NCBI GenBank assembly: GCA_963736505.1
Contig: CAVTOZ010000002.1
Location: 248,001 to 312,000 of the forward strand
Reading direction: 5' to 3'
Origin: Solirubrobacter sp963736505
GTDB taxonomy: Bacteria; Actinomycetota; Thermoleophilia; Solirubrobacterales; Solirubrobacteraceae
Length of the DNA stretch: 64,000 bases
Position 1 is the stretch's first letter, and the number at the start of each line of letters is the position of its first letter. This document shows, one piece after another, positions 1 through 9,071 of this stretch. The position numbers and the translations under genes are program-made. Below the pieces are notes generated by a model. That model made no database searches and was not told the DNA's origin. It saw nothing but the letters and a program-made list of their open reading frames with translations.

Positions 1-1356
1 GTCCTCGCTCGAGCCGCCGCCGAGCAGCTCGCACATGCGGGCGCGCAGGAGCGCGAGCGCGACGAGCTGGTCCGGCACGTCCGGCACGGCCGACAGCGCC
101 ACCACCGTCGCCCAGCGGCGGACCGCGCGGGTGCCCAGCAGCGTCAGCGCCTCGCGCACCGAGTCGATCTCGCGCGGGAGCGCGAAGAAGGCCGAGTTGA
201 CATAGCGCAGGAGCGCGATCGACAGCCCGACGTCGGCGCCGATGGTGCGCTCGAGCTCCTCGAAGGAGGACTCGTCGCCGGTCAGCTCGGCGAGCGTCTG
301 CAGCGACGCGAGCGCGCCCGTCGGCTCCCCGCCCGCGCCGCGCGGGCGGGCGAAGAACTCGCCCTGGAAGTGCGAGAAGCCGAGCACGCGGCAGCGCGTG
401 AACTCCTCCGTCGAGGCGACGCCGGTGGCGACGAGCACGAGCCCGCGCTCGGCGGGCTGCGCGATCAGCGCGCGCAGCTCCTCGTCCTCGCGGTCGCGCG
501 TCTGCACCTTGACGATGCCGCACTGCTCGAGCAGCGCGGGGTTCTCGCCGTTGAGCCCGTCCAGCGCGAGGCCGAAGCCGGCCAGGCGCAGCTCCTGCGC
601 GCGCTCCACCGGCGTGTCGGGGCGGACCTGCAGCACGGTGCGGTCGGGCGCGAGGCCCGCGAGCCGGGTCAGGTCCGCGGGCGCCGCGATCCAGACCGGG
701 CGCCCGCCGCCGAGCTCCTGCAGCTCGTCCGTGGCGAAGCCGTCGAGCACGTCGCCGTCGCCGACGAGCTCGTAGCCGACGACCTCGCGCCGGCCGTCGA
801 CGACGGGCCAGCGGACGATCGCGACGCCGGGCCGCTCCGGCGCGGGAGCCGGGAGCGGCGGGGCCGGGGCGGTCAGGTCGCGGTCGATGCCGCGCCAGCC
901 GCCGCCGGGCAGCGCCATCGAGCGCGTGTCGAGCGTGCGCCAGCTCCCGTCGGCGTGCCGGCGCCGGAGCACGCCGGAGAAGCCCTCGGGCGCGGTGACG
1001 GCGGGCTGGTCGTCGGGATGCGTGAGCTCGACCGCCGAGCGGCCGACGAGCTCCTCCACCCCGAGCAGCAGCGACCCGGCGGGGTTGGAGAACGTCAGCA
1101 CGCCGTCCGCGTCGGTCTCCCACACCCAGTCGCCGGCGCCGTCGACGAGCGTGCGGTAGCGCGCGGCCTCGTCGCGCGAGGCCACGAGGTCGCCCTCCAG
1201 CGCGGCGACGCGCTCGCGCAGCCGGTCGCCCTCCTCCGCCAGCCGCACGCGCGTGGCCTCCAGCGCGTCCGCGCGCTCGTTCGTCGCCCGCAGCCGCGTG
1301 AGCAGGACCACGGCGACCCCCGCCAGCACCGCCGCGATCACGACCGCCACCACCAT
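1..1356 (-). CDS. PAS-EAL-HDOD signalling protein, C-terminus cut by window edge
   Basis: Open from an ATG at 1356 to base 1 without a stop (452 codons visible). The N-terminus is one membrane helix (VVAVVIAAVLAGVAVVLL) followed by an Arg/Glu-rich coiled coil, then a PAS domain (DWVWETDADGVLTFSNPAG). After a Pro-rich linker comes a degenerate EAL-like barrel (VVGYELVGDGDV, then GLALDGLNG, then GFSHFQGEFFARP). The visible end is an HDOD domain (LLRYVNSAFFALP, LTLLGTRAVRRW). This is the YuxH-type EAL-HDOD architecture with an added sensor. The EAL part lacks an intact EAL/DDFG set, so it is more likely a binding or regulatory module than an active phosphodiesterase. It starts 11 bases after the stop of the Ser/Thr kinase and is probably co-transcribed with it. 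Confidence 0.85.
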   Translation of the reverse strand, partial: MVVAVVIAAVLAGVAVVLLTRLRATNERADALEATRVRLAEEGDRLRERVAALEGDLVASRDEAARYRTLVDGAGDWVWETDADGVLTFSNPAGSLLLGVEELVGRSAVELTHPDDQPAVTAPEGFSGVLRRRHADGSWRTLDTRSMALPGGGWRGIDRDLTAPAPPLPAPAPERPGVAIVRWPVVDGRREVVGYELVGDGDVLDGFATDELQELGGGRPVWIAAPADLTRLAGLAPDRTVLQVRPDTPVERAQELRLAGFGLALDGLNGENPALLEQCGIVKVQTRDREDEELRALIAQPAERGLVLVATGVASTEEFTRCRVLGFSHFQGEFFARPRGAGGEPTGALASLQTLAELTGDESSFEELERTIGADVGLSIALLRYVNSAFFALPREIDSVREALTLLGTRAVRRWATVVALSAVPDVPDQLVALALLRARMCELLGGGSSED

Positions 1357-1367
1357 GCGGCGGCAAG

Positions 1368-3356
1368 TTACCGGTACGCCAGGCGGGTGACGGTGTTGGC
1401 CCCCAGTCCCGTGAGCCAGACGCCGTGCTCGTCGGCGGCGAGCGCGTACGGATTGAACGGCACGGGGATCGGGTCGCCGCGGGGCTCGAGCGACACCGCA
1501 TCGAGCACGACGAGCCGGCGATCGGCGTAGCTCGCGACGAAGACGCTCCCATGCGCGACGACGAGCTGCTTCGGGATCTGCCCTCCGTGGTTCGCGATCG
1601 GGCCGCCGGGCCCGCGCGGGCGCGTCCGGGCGATCAGGCCGAGCGTCTGCATCGACGCCCATACGTTTCCGCGGCCGAACGACAGGTAGTTCACCGGCGC
1701 CATGAACGAGTGCCAGGGAATGATCTCGCCGGTCGCGAGACTGAGGCGGTCGACCTTGGTGTTCGCCGTCGCCGCGAGCCACAGCGCGCCGGCGCCGAGC
1801 GTCATTGCGGTCACGCCGTCCTGGATCGTGCGGGAGTCGATCAGCCGCGCGCCCGTTCGCGTGTAGTGGAGCAGCTGGTCGAGGCCCTGCTTAGGGTGCG
1901 TGGCGACCCACAACCCGCTCGGACCGGCGGCGAGGTAGACCGGCGGAGTGGACGTGTGGATGCGGTGCGTGATCTTCCCGCTCTTCGCGTCGATCCGGTC
2001 CACCTCGCCGGCGTCGGTCACCGCCACCCAGACCGAGTCACCGTCGGCGACGATGCTCGTGCTCCCTACGCCGACCTTGGTGTGCTTGCCGCGTTCGCGA
2101 CCGGTCGCGCGGCTCAGGCGCGTGACCCAGTCCGAGTCGTGGCTGATGACCCAGGCGTCGTCGCCGGCGAGCACGATCCCGTTCGGCCGCATCCCGACGC
2201 GACGCGTCGTCCCGAGCACCCGCACAGGGCTCGTAGGCGTGGCCGTCGCGGCCGGCGTGGCGGTCGGCGTGGACGACGCAGTGCCCGCGACAACCGCGCC
2301 GCGCGTCGGGTTGTCGTCGTGCAACACGTACGCCGCGATTCCGGCGCCCGCGAGCGCGGTCGCGACGGCGAGGGCGGCGGGGCGCCATGAGCGAGGGCGG
2401 CGGAGCACCGCGGTCGGGCGGACGGCCGAGACGGTCGGCGTCTCGGCGGCGATCCCGGGCTCGAGCGGCGCGTCGCCGGGCGCGGCGGCGCCGCGGGCGA
2501 CCATCCGCTCGGGCTCCGAGGGCGCGGTGCCGGCCGCGGCCGCGCGCACCGCGCGGCCGAGGTCGCCGGCGGACGGGTAGCGCTCCTCCGGGTCCTTGGC
2601 CATCGCGCGGGCGACGATCGCGTCGAGCTCGGGCGGGAGCCCGGGCACGAGCGCGGACGGCACCGGCGGCGGGTCGCTCAGTTGCGCCCACAGCTTCGCC
2701 TCCTGCCCTTCGCGCTCGAACGGCACCCGGCCCGTGAGCACGAAGTGGAGCACGCCGCCGAGCGCGTAGACGTCCGCGCGCGCGTCGATCCGGCCGCCGC
2801 GGATCTGCTCCGGCGAGATGTAGTCGAGCGTGCCGACCCAGCCGCCGCTCCCGGTCGCGCCGCTGCGCGTGATCACCTGCTTGGCGAGGCCGAAGTCGGT
2901 CAGGTAGAGATGGCCGCCGGCGGCTACCAGCAGGTTCGCCGGCTTGACGTCGCGGTGCACGAAGCCGGCGCCGTGGATCGCGTCGAGCGCCGCCGCGGCC
3001 TGGCCCGCGAAGCCGGCGGCGGCCGCGACCGAGAGCGGACCCTCGCGACGCACCAGCGTGCGCAGGTCGTCGCCCTCGACGAACCGCATCGCGATGTAGG
3101 CGACGCCGCCGTCCTCGCCGGCGCCGTGCACGGGGATCACGTTCGGGTGGTCGATCCCCGCCGCGGCGCGCGCCTCGTGCAGGAAGCGCTCGCGGATCCC
3201 GGCGTCCTCGAGCAGCTCGGGCGCGATCACCTTCAGCGCCACGATCCGGTCGAGCGCGATCTGGCGCGCGCGATAGACGACGCCCATCCCGCCGCGGCCC
3301 ACAAAGGACTCGATGCGGTGACCGGCGATGACGGTCCCGCGGGCGAGCACGGCCAT
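1368..3356 (-). CDS. PknB-type Ser/Thr protein kinase with C-terminal beta-propeller sensor
   Basis: 662 aa. The kinase domain (about residues 13-270) has the glycine loop GRGGMG at 20-25, the ATP lysine in ALKV (K42), HRDVKPANLL (catalytic D136), DFGLAK (D154) and GTLDYISPEQI. A Pro/Ala linker leads to one membrane helix (about 328-345), then a Thr-rich stem and about 280 residues of repeated blades (DAWVISHDSDWVTRLS, DSVWVAVTDAGEVDRID and similar), an extracellular propeller likely to sense ligand or the cell wall. The ATG lies 5 bases after a TATAAG box, so the mRNA may be leaderless. It heads an operon with the PAS-EAL-HDOD gene, and an FHA protein gene is divergent, a likely phosphothreonine-binding partner (inference from position). 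Confidence 0.93.
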   Translation of the reverse strand: MAVLARGTVIAGHRIESFVGRGGMGVVYRARQIALDRIVALKVIAPELLEDAGIRERFLHEARAAAGIDHPNVIPVHGAGEDGGVAYIAMRFVEGDDLRTLVRREGPLSVAAAAGFAGQAAAALDAIHGAGFVHRDVKPANLLVAAGGHLYLTDFGLAKQVITRSGATGSGGWVGTLDYISPEQIRGGRIDARADVYALGGVLHFVLTGRVPFEREGQEAKLWAQLSDPPPVPSALVPGLPPELDAIVARAMAKDPEERYPSAGDLGRAVRAAAAGTAPSEPERMVARGAAAPGDAPLEPGIAAETPTVSAVRPTAVLRRPRSWRPAALAVATALAGAGIAAYVLHDDNPTRGAVVAGTASSTPTATPAATATPTSPVRVLGTTRRVGMRPNGIVLAGDDAWVISHDSDWVTRLSRATGRERGKHTKVGVGSTSIVADGDSVWVAVTDAGEVDRIDAKSGKITHRIHTSTPPVYLAAGPSGLWVATHPKQGLDQLLHYTRTGARLIDSRTIQDGVTAMTLGAGALWLAATANTKVDRLSLATGEIIPWHSFMAPVNYLSFGRGNVWASMQTLGLIARTRPRGPGGPIANHGGQIPKQLVVAHGSVFVASYADRRLVVLDAVSLEPRGDPIPVPFNPYALAADEHGVWLTGLGANTVTRLAYR

Positions 3357-3381
3357 GAGGTCTTATACACCGCTCAAGGAG

Positions 3382-3410
3382 CCCAGGGTGTCCGTGGGGA
3401 GCACCCTTGG
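3382..3410. promoter_or_regulatory. imperfect inverted repeat in kinase/FHA divergent promoter region
   Basis: CCCAGGGTG (3382-3390) and CACCCTTGG (3402-3410) match at 8 of 9 positions around an 11-base spacer. They lie in the 93-bp gap between the divergent kinase and FHA genes. A shared operator is plausible, but no regulator is identified. Confidence 0.4.
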
Positions 3411-3449
3411 TGTGATGCCGCCGCGGCGCGCGCGGCCTACGGTCCTCGT

Positions 3450-4085
3450 ATGACCTCCGCCGACCAGCGCGAGCGGCTCCTCGCCGAGGCGCGCGAGCAG
3501 CCGTTCCTGCTGTTCACCGACGGCGCCGGACGGCTGCGCGTCGTCGAGCTCGCCGGCGAGCGCCTGACGATCGGCCGCCGGCCGTCGGCCGACGTCGCGC
3601 TCGGCTGGGACGAGGAGGTCTCGCGCCTGCACGCCGAGCTGGTGTTCATGGGCTCCGACTGGGTCGCCTGCGACGAGGGCCTCTCGCGCAACGGCACGTT
3701 CGTCAACGGCGAGCGCCTGCGCGGCCGCCGCCGGCTGCGCGAGGGCGACGTGCTCGCGATCGGCGCGACCCGGATCGAGTTCTGCATCCCGGCGGGACGC
3801 TCGACCGCGTCGCCGACGCGGATCGCGCGCGACGCGACGCCGCCGATCCCGCTCACGCCCGCGCAGCGGCGCGTGCTCGAGGTGCTCGCGCGCCCGCTGC
3901 GCGGCTCCGGCTACGCGGCCCCGGCCTCCAACCGCGAGATCGCGGCGGAGCTGTACCTCTCGATCGACACCGTCAAGGGCACCCTCTCGGCCCTGTTCGA
4001 GCTGTTCGGGCTCCAGGCCCTGCCGCAGAACCAGAAGCGCGCGATGCTCGCGGCCCGCTCGCTCGAGCTGCTCGATCGCCGGTGA
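3450..4085 (+). CDS. FHA domain protein with C-terminal winged-helix/HTH segment
   Basis: 211 aa. The FHA core (about residues 38-105) shows LTIGRRPSADVAL, SRLHAELVF and SRNGTFVNGERL, the residues that bind phosphothreonine peptides. The C-terminal half (TPAQRRVLEVLARPL, SNREIAAELYLSIDTVKGTLSALFELFG) reads as a DNA-binding helix-turn-helix like that in FHA regulators of the EmbR/LuxR-like kind. The ATG at 3450 was chosen because it sits 6 bases after a TACGGT box and starts just before the conserved region; the frame is open much further upstream, but that part is antisense to the kinase. It is divergent from the kinase, so kinase-to-FHA signalling to DNA is a reasonable inference. Confidence 0.88.
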   Translation: MTSADQRERLLAEAREQPFLLFTDGAGRLRVVELAGERLTIGRRPSADVALGWDEEVSRLHAELVFMGSDWVACDEGLSRNGTFVNGERLRGRRRLREGDVLAIGATRIEFCIPAGRSTASPTRIARDATPPIPLTPAQRRVLEVLARPLRGSGYAAPASNREIAAELYLSIDTVKGTLSALFELFGLQALPQNQKRAMLAARSLELLDRR

Positions 4086-4239
4086 ACCGGCGGTCGATCC
4101 GTTGCGTATGTCAGCGTGAGGACCGGACCGAGCGCTCGCCAACCGACCCCCCTCCGGCGGGCGCTTGCCTCTTCCAGCGCGACTCGGTCAAGGTGGGCCG
4201 GGCCGCGCTGGAGGCTGCCATGAGCCATGATCCGGTGAC

Positions 4240-5862
4240 GTGACGCTCCCGCGGATCTACGTCACCGGGCATCGGAACCCCGACACGGACTCGATCGCGT
4301 CGGCGATCGCGTACGCGGAGCTGATGCGCCGCGTCGATCCCAACCACGAGTACCTGCCCGTGCGGCTGGGCGACGTGAACACGCAGACGCGCTGGGTGCT
4401 CGACCGCGCCGGGGTGCCGGAGCCGGAGTTCCTCCCGCACGTGATGCTGCGCGTGCAGGACGTGATGCGCCGGCAGTTCCCGCTGGCCGAGCACACCGAG
4501 CCGGTGCGCGAGGTCGGGCGCGTGATGGCGCGTGAGGACCTCGACCTCGTGCCGATCGTCAAGGACGGCGTGCTCGCCGGCGTGATGAGCGAGCGCGCGC
4601 TGGCGCGGCGCTACATCCGCGAGTCGCGCGACGCGTCGCAGCTCGACGCGCCGACGAAGGTCTCGGCGATCGTGAGCGTGCTGGAGGGCAGGCTGGTCTC
4701 GGGCGACGATCACGAGATCTCGGGTCGCGTGTGGGTGATGGCGATGGACATCGGCTCGCTGCCGACCGAGATCGGGCCAGGCGACGTCGCCGTCGTCGGC
4801 AACCGGCCGGACGCGCACCGGGCGGCGATCGAGCTCGGCGTCGGCCTGCTGGTGACGTCCAACGGCACGGTGCCCGACGACGCGGCGCTCGTGCTGGCCG
4901 AGGAGCACGGCGTCCCGGTGGTGTCCTCGCCGCTCGACAGCTACGTCACGAGCCGCATGATCACGCTGTCGTCGCCGTGCCGCGCGCTGATGGACCCCGA
5001 GCCGCTGACCGTGCGCCCGGACGAGCTGCTCTCCGACGTCGCCGACGAGGTCAAGGACATCCACTACCGCGCGGCCGTCGCCGTCGACAGCCGCCGCCGC
5101 CCGATCGGGCTGGTCACGCGCACCGACCTCGTCAACCCGAGCCCGCGCCGCGTGCTGCTCGTCGACCACGCGGAGGCCGCGCAGAGCGTGCCCGGCGTCG
5201 AGCAGGCCGAGATCGTCGAGATCCTCGACCACCACCACATCGGCTCGATCGAGACCAAGGTCCCGGTGCGCGCGACCTTCGACCCCGTCGGCAGCACCGC
5301 GACGCTCGTGATCGAGCGCTTCCGCCAGAACGGCATGGAGCCGGGCCGGGCGACGGCGATCCTGCTGCTCGGCGCTGTCATGTCCGACACCGTGATCCTC
5401 AACTCCCCGACCGTGACCGAGCGCGACCGCGCCGCGGTCGAGTACCTCGAGCGCGTGCTCGCGCTCGACGCGCTCCAGTTCGGGCGCGAGATGTTCACCG
5501 AGACGTCGGACCTCTCGAGCGTCCCCGCGTCCCAGATCGTCGCGCGCGACGCCAAGGTCTACGACGCCGGCGCGGGCCAGACCGTCACGATCGCGCAGGT
5601 GGAGACCGTCGGGCAGCGGCTCGGCGAGCGCCGCGAGGAGCTGCTGGACGCCATGCGCGAGGCGCGCGACCGCCGCGGCCACGCGCTCTACGCGCTGATG
5701 GTCACCGACATCCTCGCCAAGGACACCGAGCTCTACGTCGACGGCGACACCGGCCCGCTGGAGTCGGCGTTCGGCAAGGAGGTCAAGGACGGCGTGATCG
5801 ATCTGCCCGGCGTGATGAGCCGCAAGAAGCAGGTGGCGCCGAAAGTGCTCGCGGCGTTCTGA
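4240..5862 (+). CDS. ppaC: manganese-dependent inorganic pyrophosphatase with CBS/DRTGG regulatory insert
   Basis: 540 aa, GTG start. DHH-family class II pyrophosphatase: GHRNPDTDSI (H11, D15, D17), DHHHIG and MSDTVILNSPT supply the metal and phosphate ligands. About 250 residues are inserted between the first metal motif and the DHH motif: a CBS domain (VMRRQFPLAEHTEPVREVGRVM region), a DRTGG-like domain, then a second CBS (CRALMDPEPLTVRPDELL onward). In this subfamily adenine nucleotides binding the CBS pair regulate PPi hydrolysis (family knowledge). Length matches CBS-PPases (about 540-550 aa) rather than the 310-aa form. Confidence 0.93.
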   Translation: MTLPRIYVTGHRNPDTDSIASAIAYAELMRRVDPNHEYLPVRLGDVNTQTRWVLDRAGVPEPEFLPHVMLRVQDVMRRQFPLAEHTEPVREVGRVMAREDLDLVPIVKDGVLAGVMSERALARRYIRESRDASQLDAPTKVSAIVSVLEGRLVSGDDHEISGRVWVMAMDIGSLPTEIGPGDVAVVGNRPDAHRAAIELGVGLLVTSNGTVPDDAALVLAEEHGVPVVSSPLDSYVTSRMITLSSPCRALMDPEPLTVRPDELLSDVADEVKDIHYRAAVAVDSRRRPIGLVTRTDLVNPSPRRVLLVDHAEAAQSVPGVEQAEIVEILDHHHIGSIETKVPVRATFDPVGSTATLVIERFRQNGMEPGRATAILLLGAVMSDTVILNSPTVTERDRAAVEYLERVLALDALQFGREMFTETSDLSSVPASQIVARDAKVYDAGAGQTVTIAQVETVGQRLGERREELLDAMREARDRRGHALYALMVTDILAKDTELYVDGDTGPLESAFGKEVKDGVIDLPGVMSRKKQVAPKVLAAF

Positions 5863-5881
5863 TTCTGGGTAGGTTCAGCTC

Positions 5882-6103
5882 ATGGCCTCACTCAGACGAC
5901 ACGAGAGCAAGAAGCAGCGCACCGCCAAGGCGGCGAAGAAGGCCGCCAAGGGCGCGAAGAAGACCGCGAAGGGCACGGCCGTTCAGGTCTCCAAGCGCGC
6001 GCCGCTGGGCAAGCGGCTCCCGATCGTGATCGGTGCCGCGGTGGCGGCGCTCGTCGCCATCAAGCTCGTCACCGGCCGCGGCGGGGACCCGCAGACCGCC
6101 TGA
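5882..6103 (+). CDS. small Lys/Ala-rich protein with one C-terminal membrane helix
   Basis: 73 aa. Residues 9-45 are strongly basic (KKQRTAKAAKKAAKGAKKTA), resembling histone-H1-like tails. A hydrophobic helix follows (LPIVIGAAVAALVAIKLV). The ATG lies 6 bases after TAGGTT (5870-5875), and the box starts 7 bases after the ppaC stop, so it may have its own leaderless promoter. Membrane anchoring of nucleic acid is possible, but the function is unknown. Confidence 0.7.
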   Translation: MASLRRHESKKQRTAKAAKKAAKGAKKTAKGTAVQVSKRAPLGKRLPIVIGAAVAALVAIKLVTGRGGDPQTA

Positions 6104-6140
6104 CCGCATCCGGCACCCGGCCATCGATAGCCTCGGCCGG

Positions 6141-7412
6141 GTGCCGAATCTGATCCCCGCCCCGGCGTCGATCGAGACGCTCGACGGCGAGCCCTACCGC
6201 GGCGAGCTGCCCGCCGGCGAGCTGAACGGCTCCGGCCGGCCCGAGTCCTACGCGCTCGAGGTCACGAGCGACCGCGTCACGCTGACCGCCGCCGACGAGG
6301 CCGGCCTGTTCCGCGGCCGCCAGACGCTCGAGCAGCTGCGCGAGCCCGGCGGCGCGATCGCGCCCGTCCGGATCGCGGACGCCCCGCGCTACGCACACCG
6401 CGGCGTGATGCTCGACGTCGCGCGCCACTTCTTCGGCGTCGCCGACGTCAGGCGCTACATCGACCTCGCGGCCGGCTACAAGCTCAACATCCTGCACCTG
6501 CACCTGACCGACGACCAGGGCTGGCGGCTGCAGAGCCCGAAGTGGCCGCGCCTGACCGAGGCCGGCGCCACGTCGCAGGTCGGCGGCGGCGCGGGCGGCT
6601 TCTACACGCGCGACGACTACGCCGAGATCGTCCGCTACGCCGCCGAGCGCTTCATCACCGTGATCCCGGAGCTCGACGTGCCCGGCCACACCAACGCCGC
6701 GCTGCTCGCCTACCCGGAGCTCGGCCCCGACGGCGTCGCGCCGCCGCCCGAGACCGGCATCCACAGCCCGGGCCGCTCGATCGCGGTGTCGGACCCGGCG
6801 GTGCTGGCGTTCCTCGACGACGTCGTCGGCGAGCTCGCCGAGCTCACCCCCGGCCCGTACATCCACCTCGGCGCCGACGAGGTCGAGGGGATGGCCCCCG
6901 AGGAGTACGCCGCCTTCGTCAAGGCCGCCGCGGAGATCGTCACCCGCCACGGCAAACGCATGATCGGCTGGGAGGAGATGGCCGGCGCCGAGCTGCCGAA
7001 GGGCGTGATCGTCCAGTTCTGGACCGACCCGAAGCTCCGGGACGCCGCCGCCGAGCAGGGCGCGACGCTGATCATGTCGCCCGCCCCGCACACGTACCTG
7101 GACCAGAAGTACGACGACTCGACCGAGCTCGGCCTGTCATGGGCCGGCAACGTCGAGGTCCGCGACGCCTACGACTGGGACCCCGGCGACGCGCTCGGCG
7201 TTGAGGCCGCGCTGTGGACCGAGACCGTCGAGGACTTCGACGCAATCGCCTACATGACGCTCCCGCGCCTGCCCGCCGTCGCCGAGGTCGGCTGGTCGGA
7301 GCGGCGCGACTGGGAGGACTTCAAGCTGCGCTTGGCGGCCCACGGACCGAGATGGGAGGCGCTGGGCCTGAACTTCCACCGCTCTCCGCAGGTGCCGTGG
7401 ACCGCCACTTGA
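6141..7412 (+). CDS. GH20 beta-N-acetylhexosaminidase
   Basis: 423 aa. An N-terminal GH20b-like domain (about 1-85) precedes the TIM barrel: RGVMLDVARHFF, LHLHLTDDQGWRL, IPELDVPGHTNAAL, and HLGADEVEGM with the catalytic Asp-Glu pair (most homologs read GGDE; here GADE). IGWEEM and a late Trp-rich end complete the barrel. It removes terminal GlcNAc/GalNAc from glycans or cell-wall fragments. No signal peptide is seen, so action is probably cytoplasmic. GTG at 6141 is 7 bases after TAGCCT; the upstream in-frame extension overlaps the preceding gene and lacks family similarity. Confidence 0.92.
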   Translation: MPNLIPAPASIETLDGEPYRGELPAGELNGSGRPESYALEVTSDRVTLTAADEAGLFRGRQTLEQLREPGGAIAPVRIADAPRYAHRGVMLDVARHFFGVADVRRYIDLAAGYKLNILHLHLTDDQGWRLQSPKWPRLTEAGATSQVGGGAGGFYTRDDYAEIVRYAAERFITVIPELDVPGHTNAALLAYPELGPDGVAPPPETGIHSPGRSIAVSDPAVLAFLDDVVGELAELTPGPYIHLGADEVEGMAPEEYAAFVKAAAEIVTRHGKRMIGWEEMAGAELPKGVIVQFWTDPKLRDAAAEQGATLIMSPAPHTYLDQKYDDSTELGLSWAGNVEVRDAYDWDPGDALGVEAALWTETVEDFDAIAYMTLPRLPAVAEVGWSERRDWEDFKLRLAAHGPRWEALGLNFHRSPQVPWTAT

Positions 7413-7418
7413 GTGCCG

Positions 7419-8183
7419 CTAGCCGTTCCGCAGCGCGCGCATGCGCCGGAACTCGGCGATGTCCGGCGCATCGCCGAACTGCTCGCGCACGGTCAGCCGG
7501 CGCGCGGCGACGGGCGCCTCTGCGCCCGGCTCCACGCGCAGCGCCCGTGCGCGCGAGCGTGAGCTGACGACCTCCTGCAGCGTGTCGCCGCGGAACAGCA
7601 GCCCGGCGCCGTCGTCGGCCGCGTAGCCCGAGGGCATCGCGCCGGAGCGCACGGCGTGGCGGAACACCGGCAGCCGCGCGGGCTCGCCGTCGCAGTGCAC
7701 CGACAGCGAGCCCGACAGCAGGCCGAGCCCGCGCGCCGGCGCGGGCGCGCCCAGCGACGTCGAGATGCCCCACTCGAACCAGCACATCGCGCCGGCCGAC
7801 AGGCCCGCGAGCACGACGCCGGACTCCCAGCACTCGCGCAGGATCGAGTCGAGCCCGAGCGCGCGCCAGACCGCCAGCAGCCCGAGCATCGACCCGCCGC
7901 CGACGTAGATCACGTCCTGCGCGAGCAGCGTCTCGCGCAGCGGCAGCGGATGGCTGCCGAGCCGGAACAGCGCGATGTGCATCGGCTCGCACGCGCGCGC
8001 GCCGAAGGTCGCGTGGAACTGGCGGATCTGCGCCTCGCCGTCCCCGCTGGCCGTCGGCAGCAGGCAGACCTTCGGCACCGTCGAGCGGGCCAGCCCCAGG
8101 ATGTAATCGTCCAGCGCGGGGTTCTGGGGCTCCATGCAGAACCCGCCCCCGCCCATGGCGAAGATCGTCGGCTCAGGCGGCAA
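7419..8183 (-). CDS. S51-type peptidase (dipeptidase E-like), downstream paralog
   Basis: 254 aa from a TTG at 8183, or 245 aa from the ATG at 8156; TTG is preferred because it keeps the family strand PTIFAMGGGGF and overlaps the upstream stop. Family features: GGGGFCMEPQNPALDDYILGL, CLLPTASGDGE, DVIYVGGGSMLGLL and the nucleophile elbow GLSAGAMCWFEWG (Ser). S51 enzymes cut N-terminal Asp-X dipeptides or related isoaspartyl/cyanophycin-derived peptides. The protein is clearly similar to the adjacent upstream gene, a tandem duplication with divergence. Its 3' end is 6 bases from the convergent GH20 stop. Confidence 0.87.
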   Translation of the reverse strand: MPPEPTIFAMGGGGFCMEPQNPALDDYILGLARSTVPKVCLLPTASGDGEAQIRQFHATFGARACEPMHIALFRLGSHPLPLRETLLAQDVIYVGGGSMLGLLAVWRALGLDSILRECWESGVVLAGLSAGAMCWFEWGISTSLGAPAPARGLGLLSGSLSVHCDGEPARLPVFRHAVRSGAMPSGYAADDGAGLLFRGDTLQEVVSSRSRARALRVEPGAEAPVAARRLTVREQFGDAPDIAEFRRMRALRNG

Positions 8184-8913
8184 GGGCGATCTTCGGGCGC
8201 TCACCGAGGTACGTCGCCTCCAACGGGAGCTCGACGACCTGGTCGCCCACCGCCTCCACGCGGTAGGCGCGCCCGGCAGGGCGCGACAGGACGACACGGT
8301 GCAGGTCCGTGCCGACGAAGTGCAGTGCCGATCCGTCCGAGGCGGCGTAGCCCGCCGGGAGCGTGCCGTCCAGCAGCGACGCGTGATACGCCGGGCGCCG
8401 GTCGGACTCCTCCTCGTAGTGGACCGCGTTGGAGAACGGCAGCAGGCCGATCCCCTCGTACGGCTTCGGATCGTGGTGGTAGGCCGTCAGGCCTGAGGCG
8501 AACCAGCACAGCGAGCCCGCGGACACGCCGCACATGATGACGCCCGCCTCCCAGGCCGCACGCAGGTCCTCGTCGATCCCGTGCGCCCGCCAGACCCCGA
8601 GCAGCGAGAGGATCGAACCGCCGCCGACGTACACGAGGTCCTGGGCCATCAGGTGCTCGCGCACCTTCCCGGGCCCGCAGTCGCGGCGGAACAGCGAGAT
8701 GTGCGAGGGCTCGCAGATCCCGCTGTGGAAGTGCCGGTAGAAGCGCACGACGTAGTGGTCGGCGTCACCCGACGCCGACGGGATGAAGCACACGCGCGGC
8801 CGCTTTCGCCTGCACAGCGAGAGCACGTACTCGTCCAGGAGCGGGTTGCCCGGCTCCATCGAGAAGCCGCCGCCTCCGTACGCGACGACCTGTGGCACAC
8901 GACCGCGTGGCAT
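8173..8913 (-). CDS. S51-type peptidase (dipeptidase E-like), upstream paralog
   Basis: 246 aa. Same fold as its neighbour: YGGGGFSMEPGNPLLDEYVL, CFIPSASGDADHY, DLVYVGGGSILSLL and the nucleophile elbow GVSAGSLCWFASG. ATG at 8913 was chosen; the longer frame to 9018 has no family similarity. The stop overlaps the start region of the second copy, so the two are translationally coupled. The YbdK-type ligase gene is divergent 158 bases away, suggesting a shared peptide or amide substrate (inference). Confidence 0.88.
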   Translation of the reverse strand: MPRGRVPQVVAYGGGGFSMEPGNPLLDEYVLSLCRRKRPRVCFIPSASGDADHYVVRFYRHFHSGICEPSHISLFRRDCGPGKVREHLMAQDLVYVGGGSILSLLGVWRAHGIDEDLRAAWEAGVIMCGVSAGSLCWFASGLTAYHHDPKPYEGIGLLPFSNAVHYEEESDRRPAYHASLLDGTLPAGYAASDGSALHFVGTDLHRVVLSRPAGRAYRVEAVGDQVVELPLEATYLGERPKIALAA

Positions 8914-9071
8914 ATCGCCACGGTACGGCGGGATGCGAGGAACGCGCCAGGACCGGCTGTACAACTCGCGACGACCGCCGGTCGACCGTTCGACCGCGGG
9001 GCGACGATCGCCCTGCAAGTGTGGACCGCGGGGAGGTGCGAAGCCCCGCCGGGGGCCGCCAGGCTCTCCCG

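Noticed and set aside
2682..3449. N-terminal extension of the FHA protein
   Set aside because: The open frame runs antisense to the kinase and lacks conserved sequence; ATG 3450 with a TACGGT box fits better.
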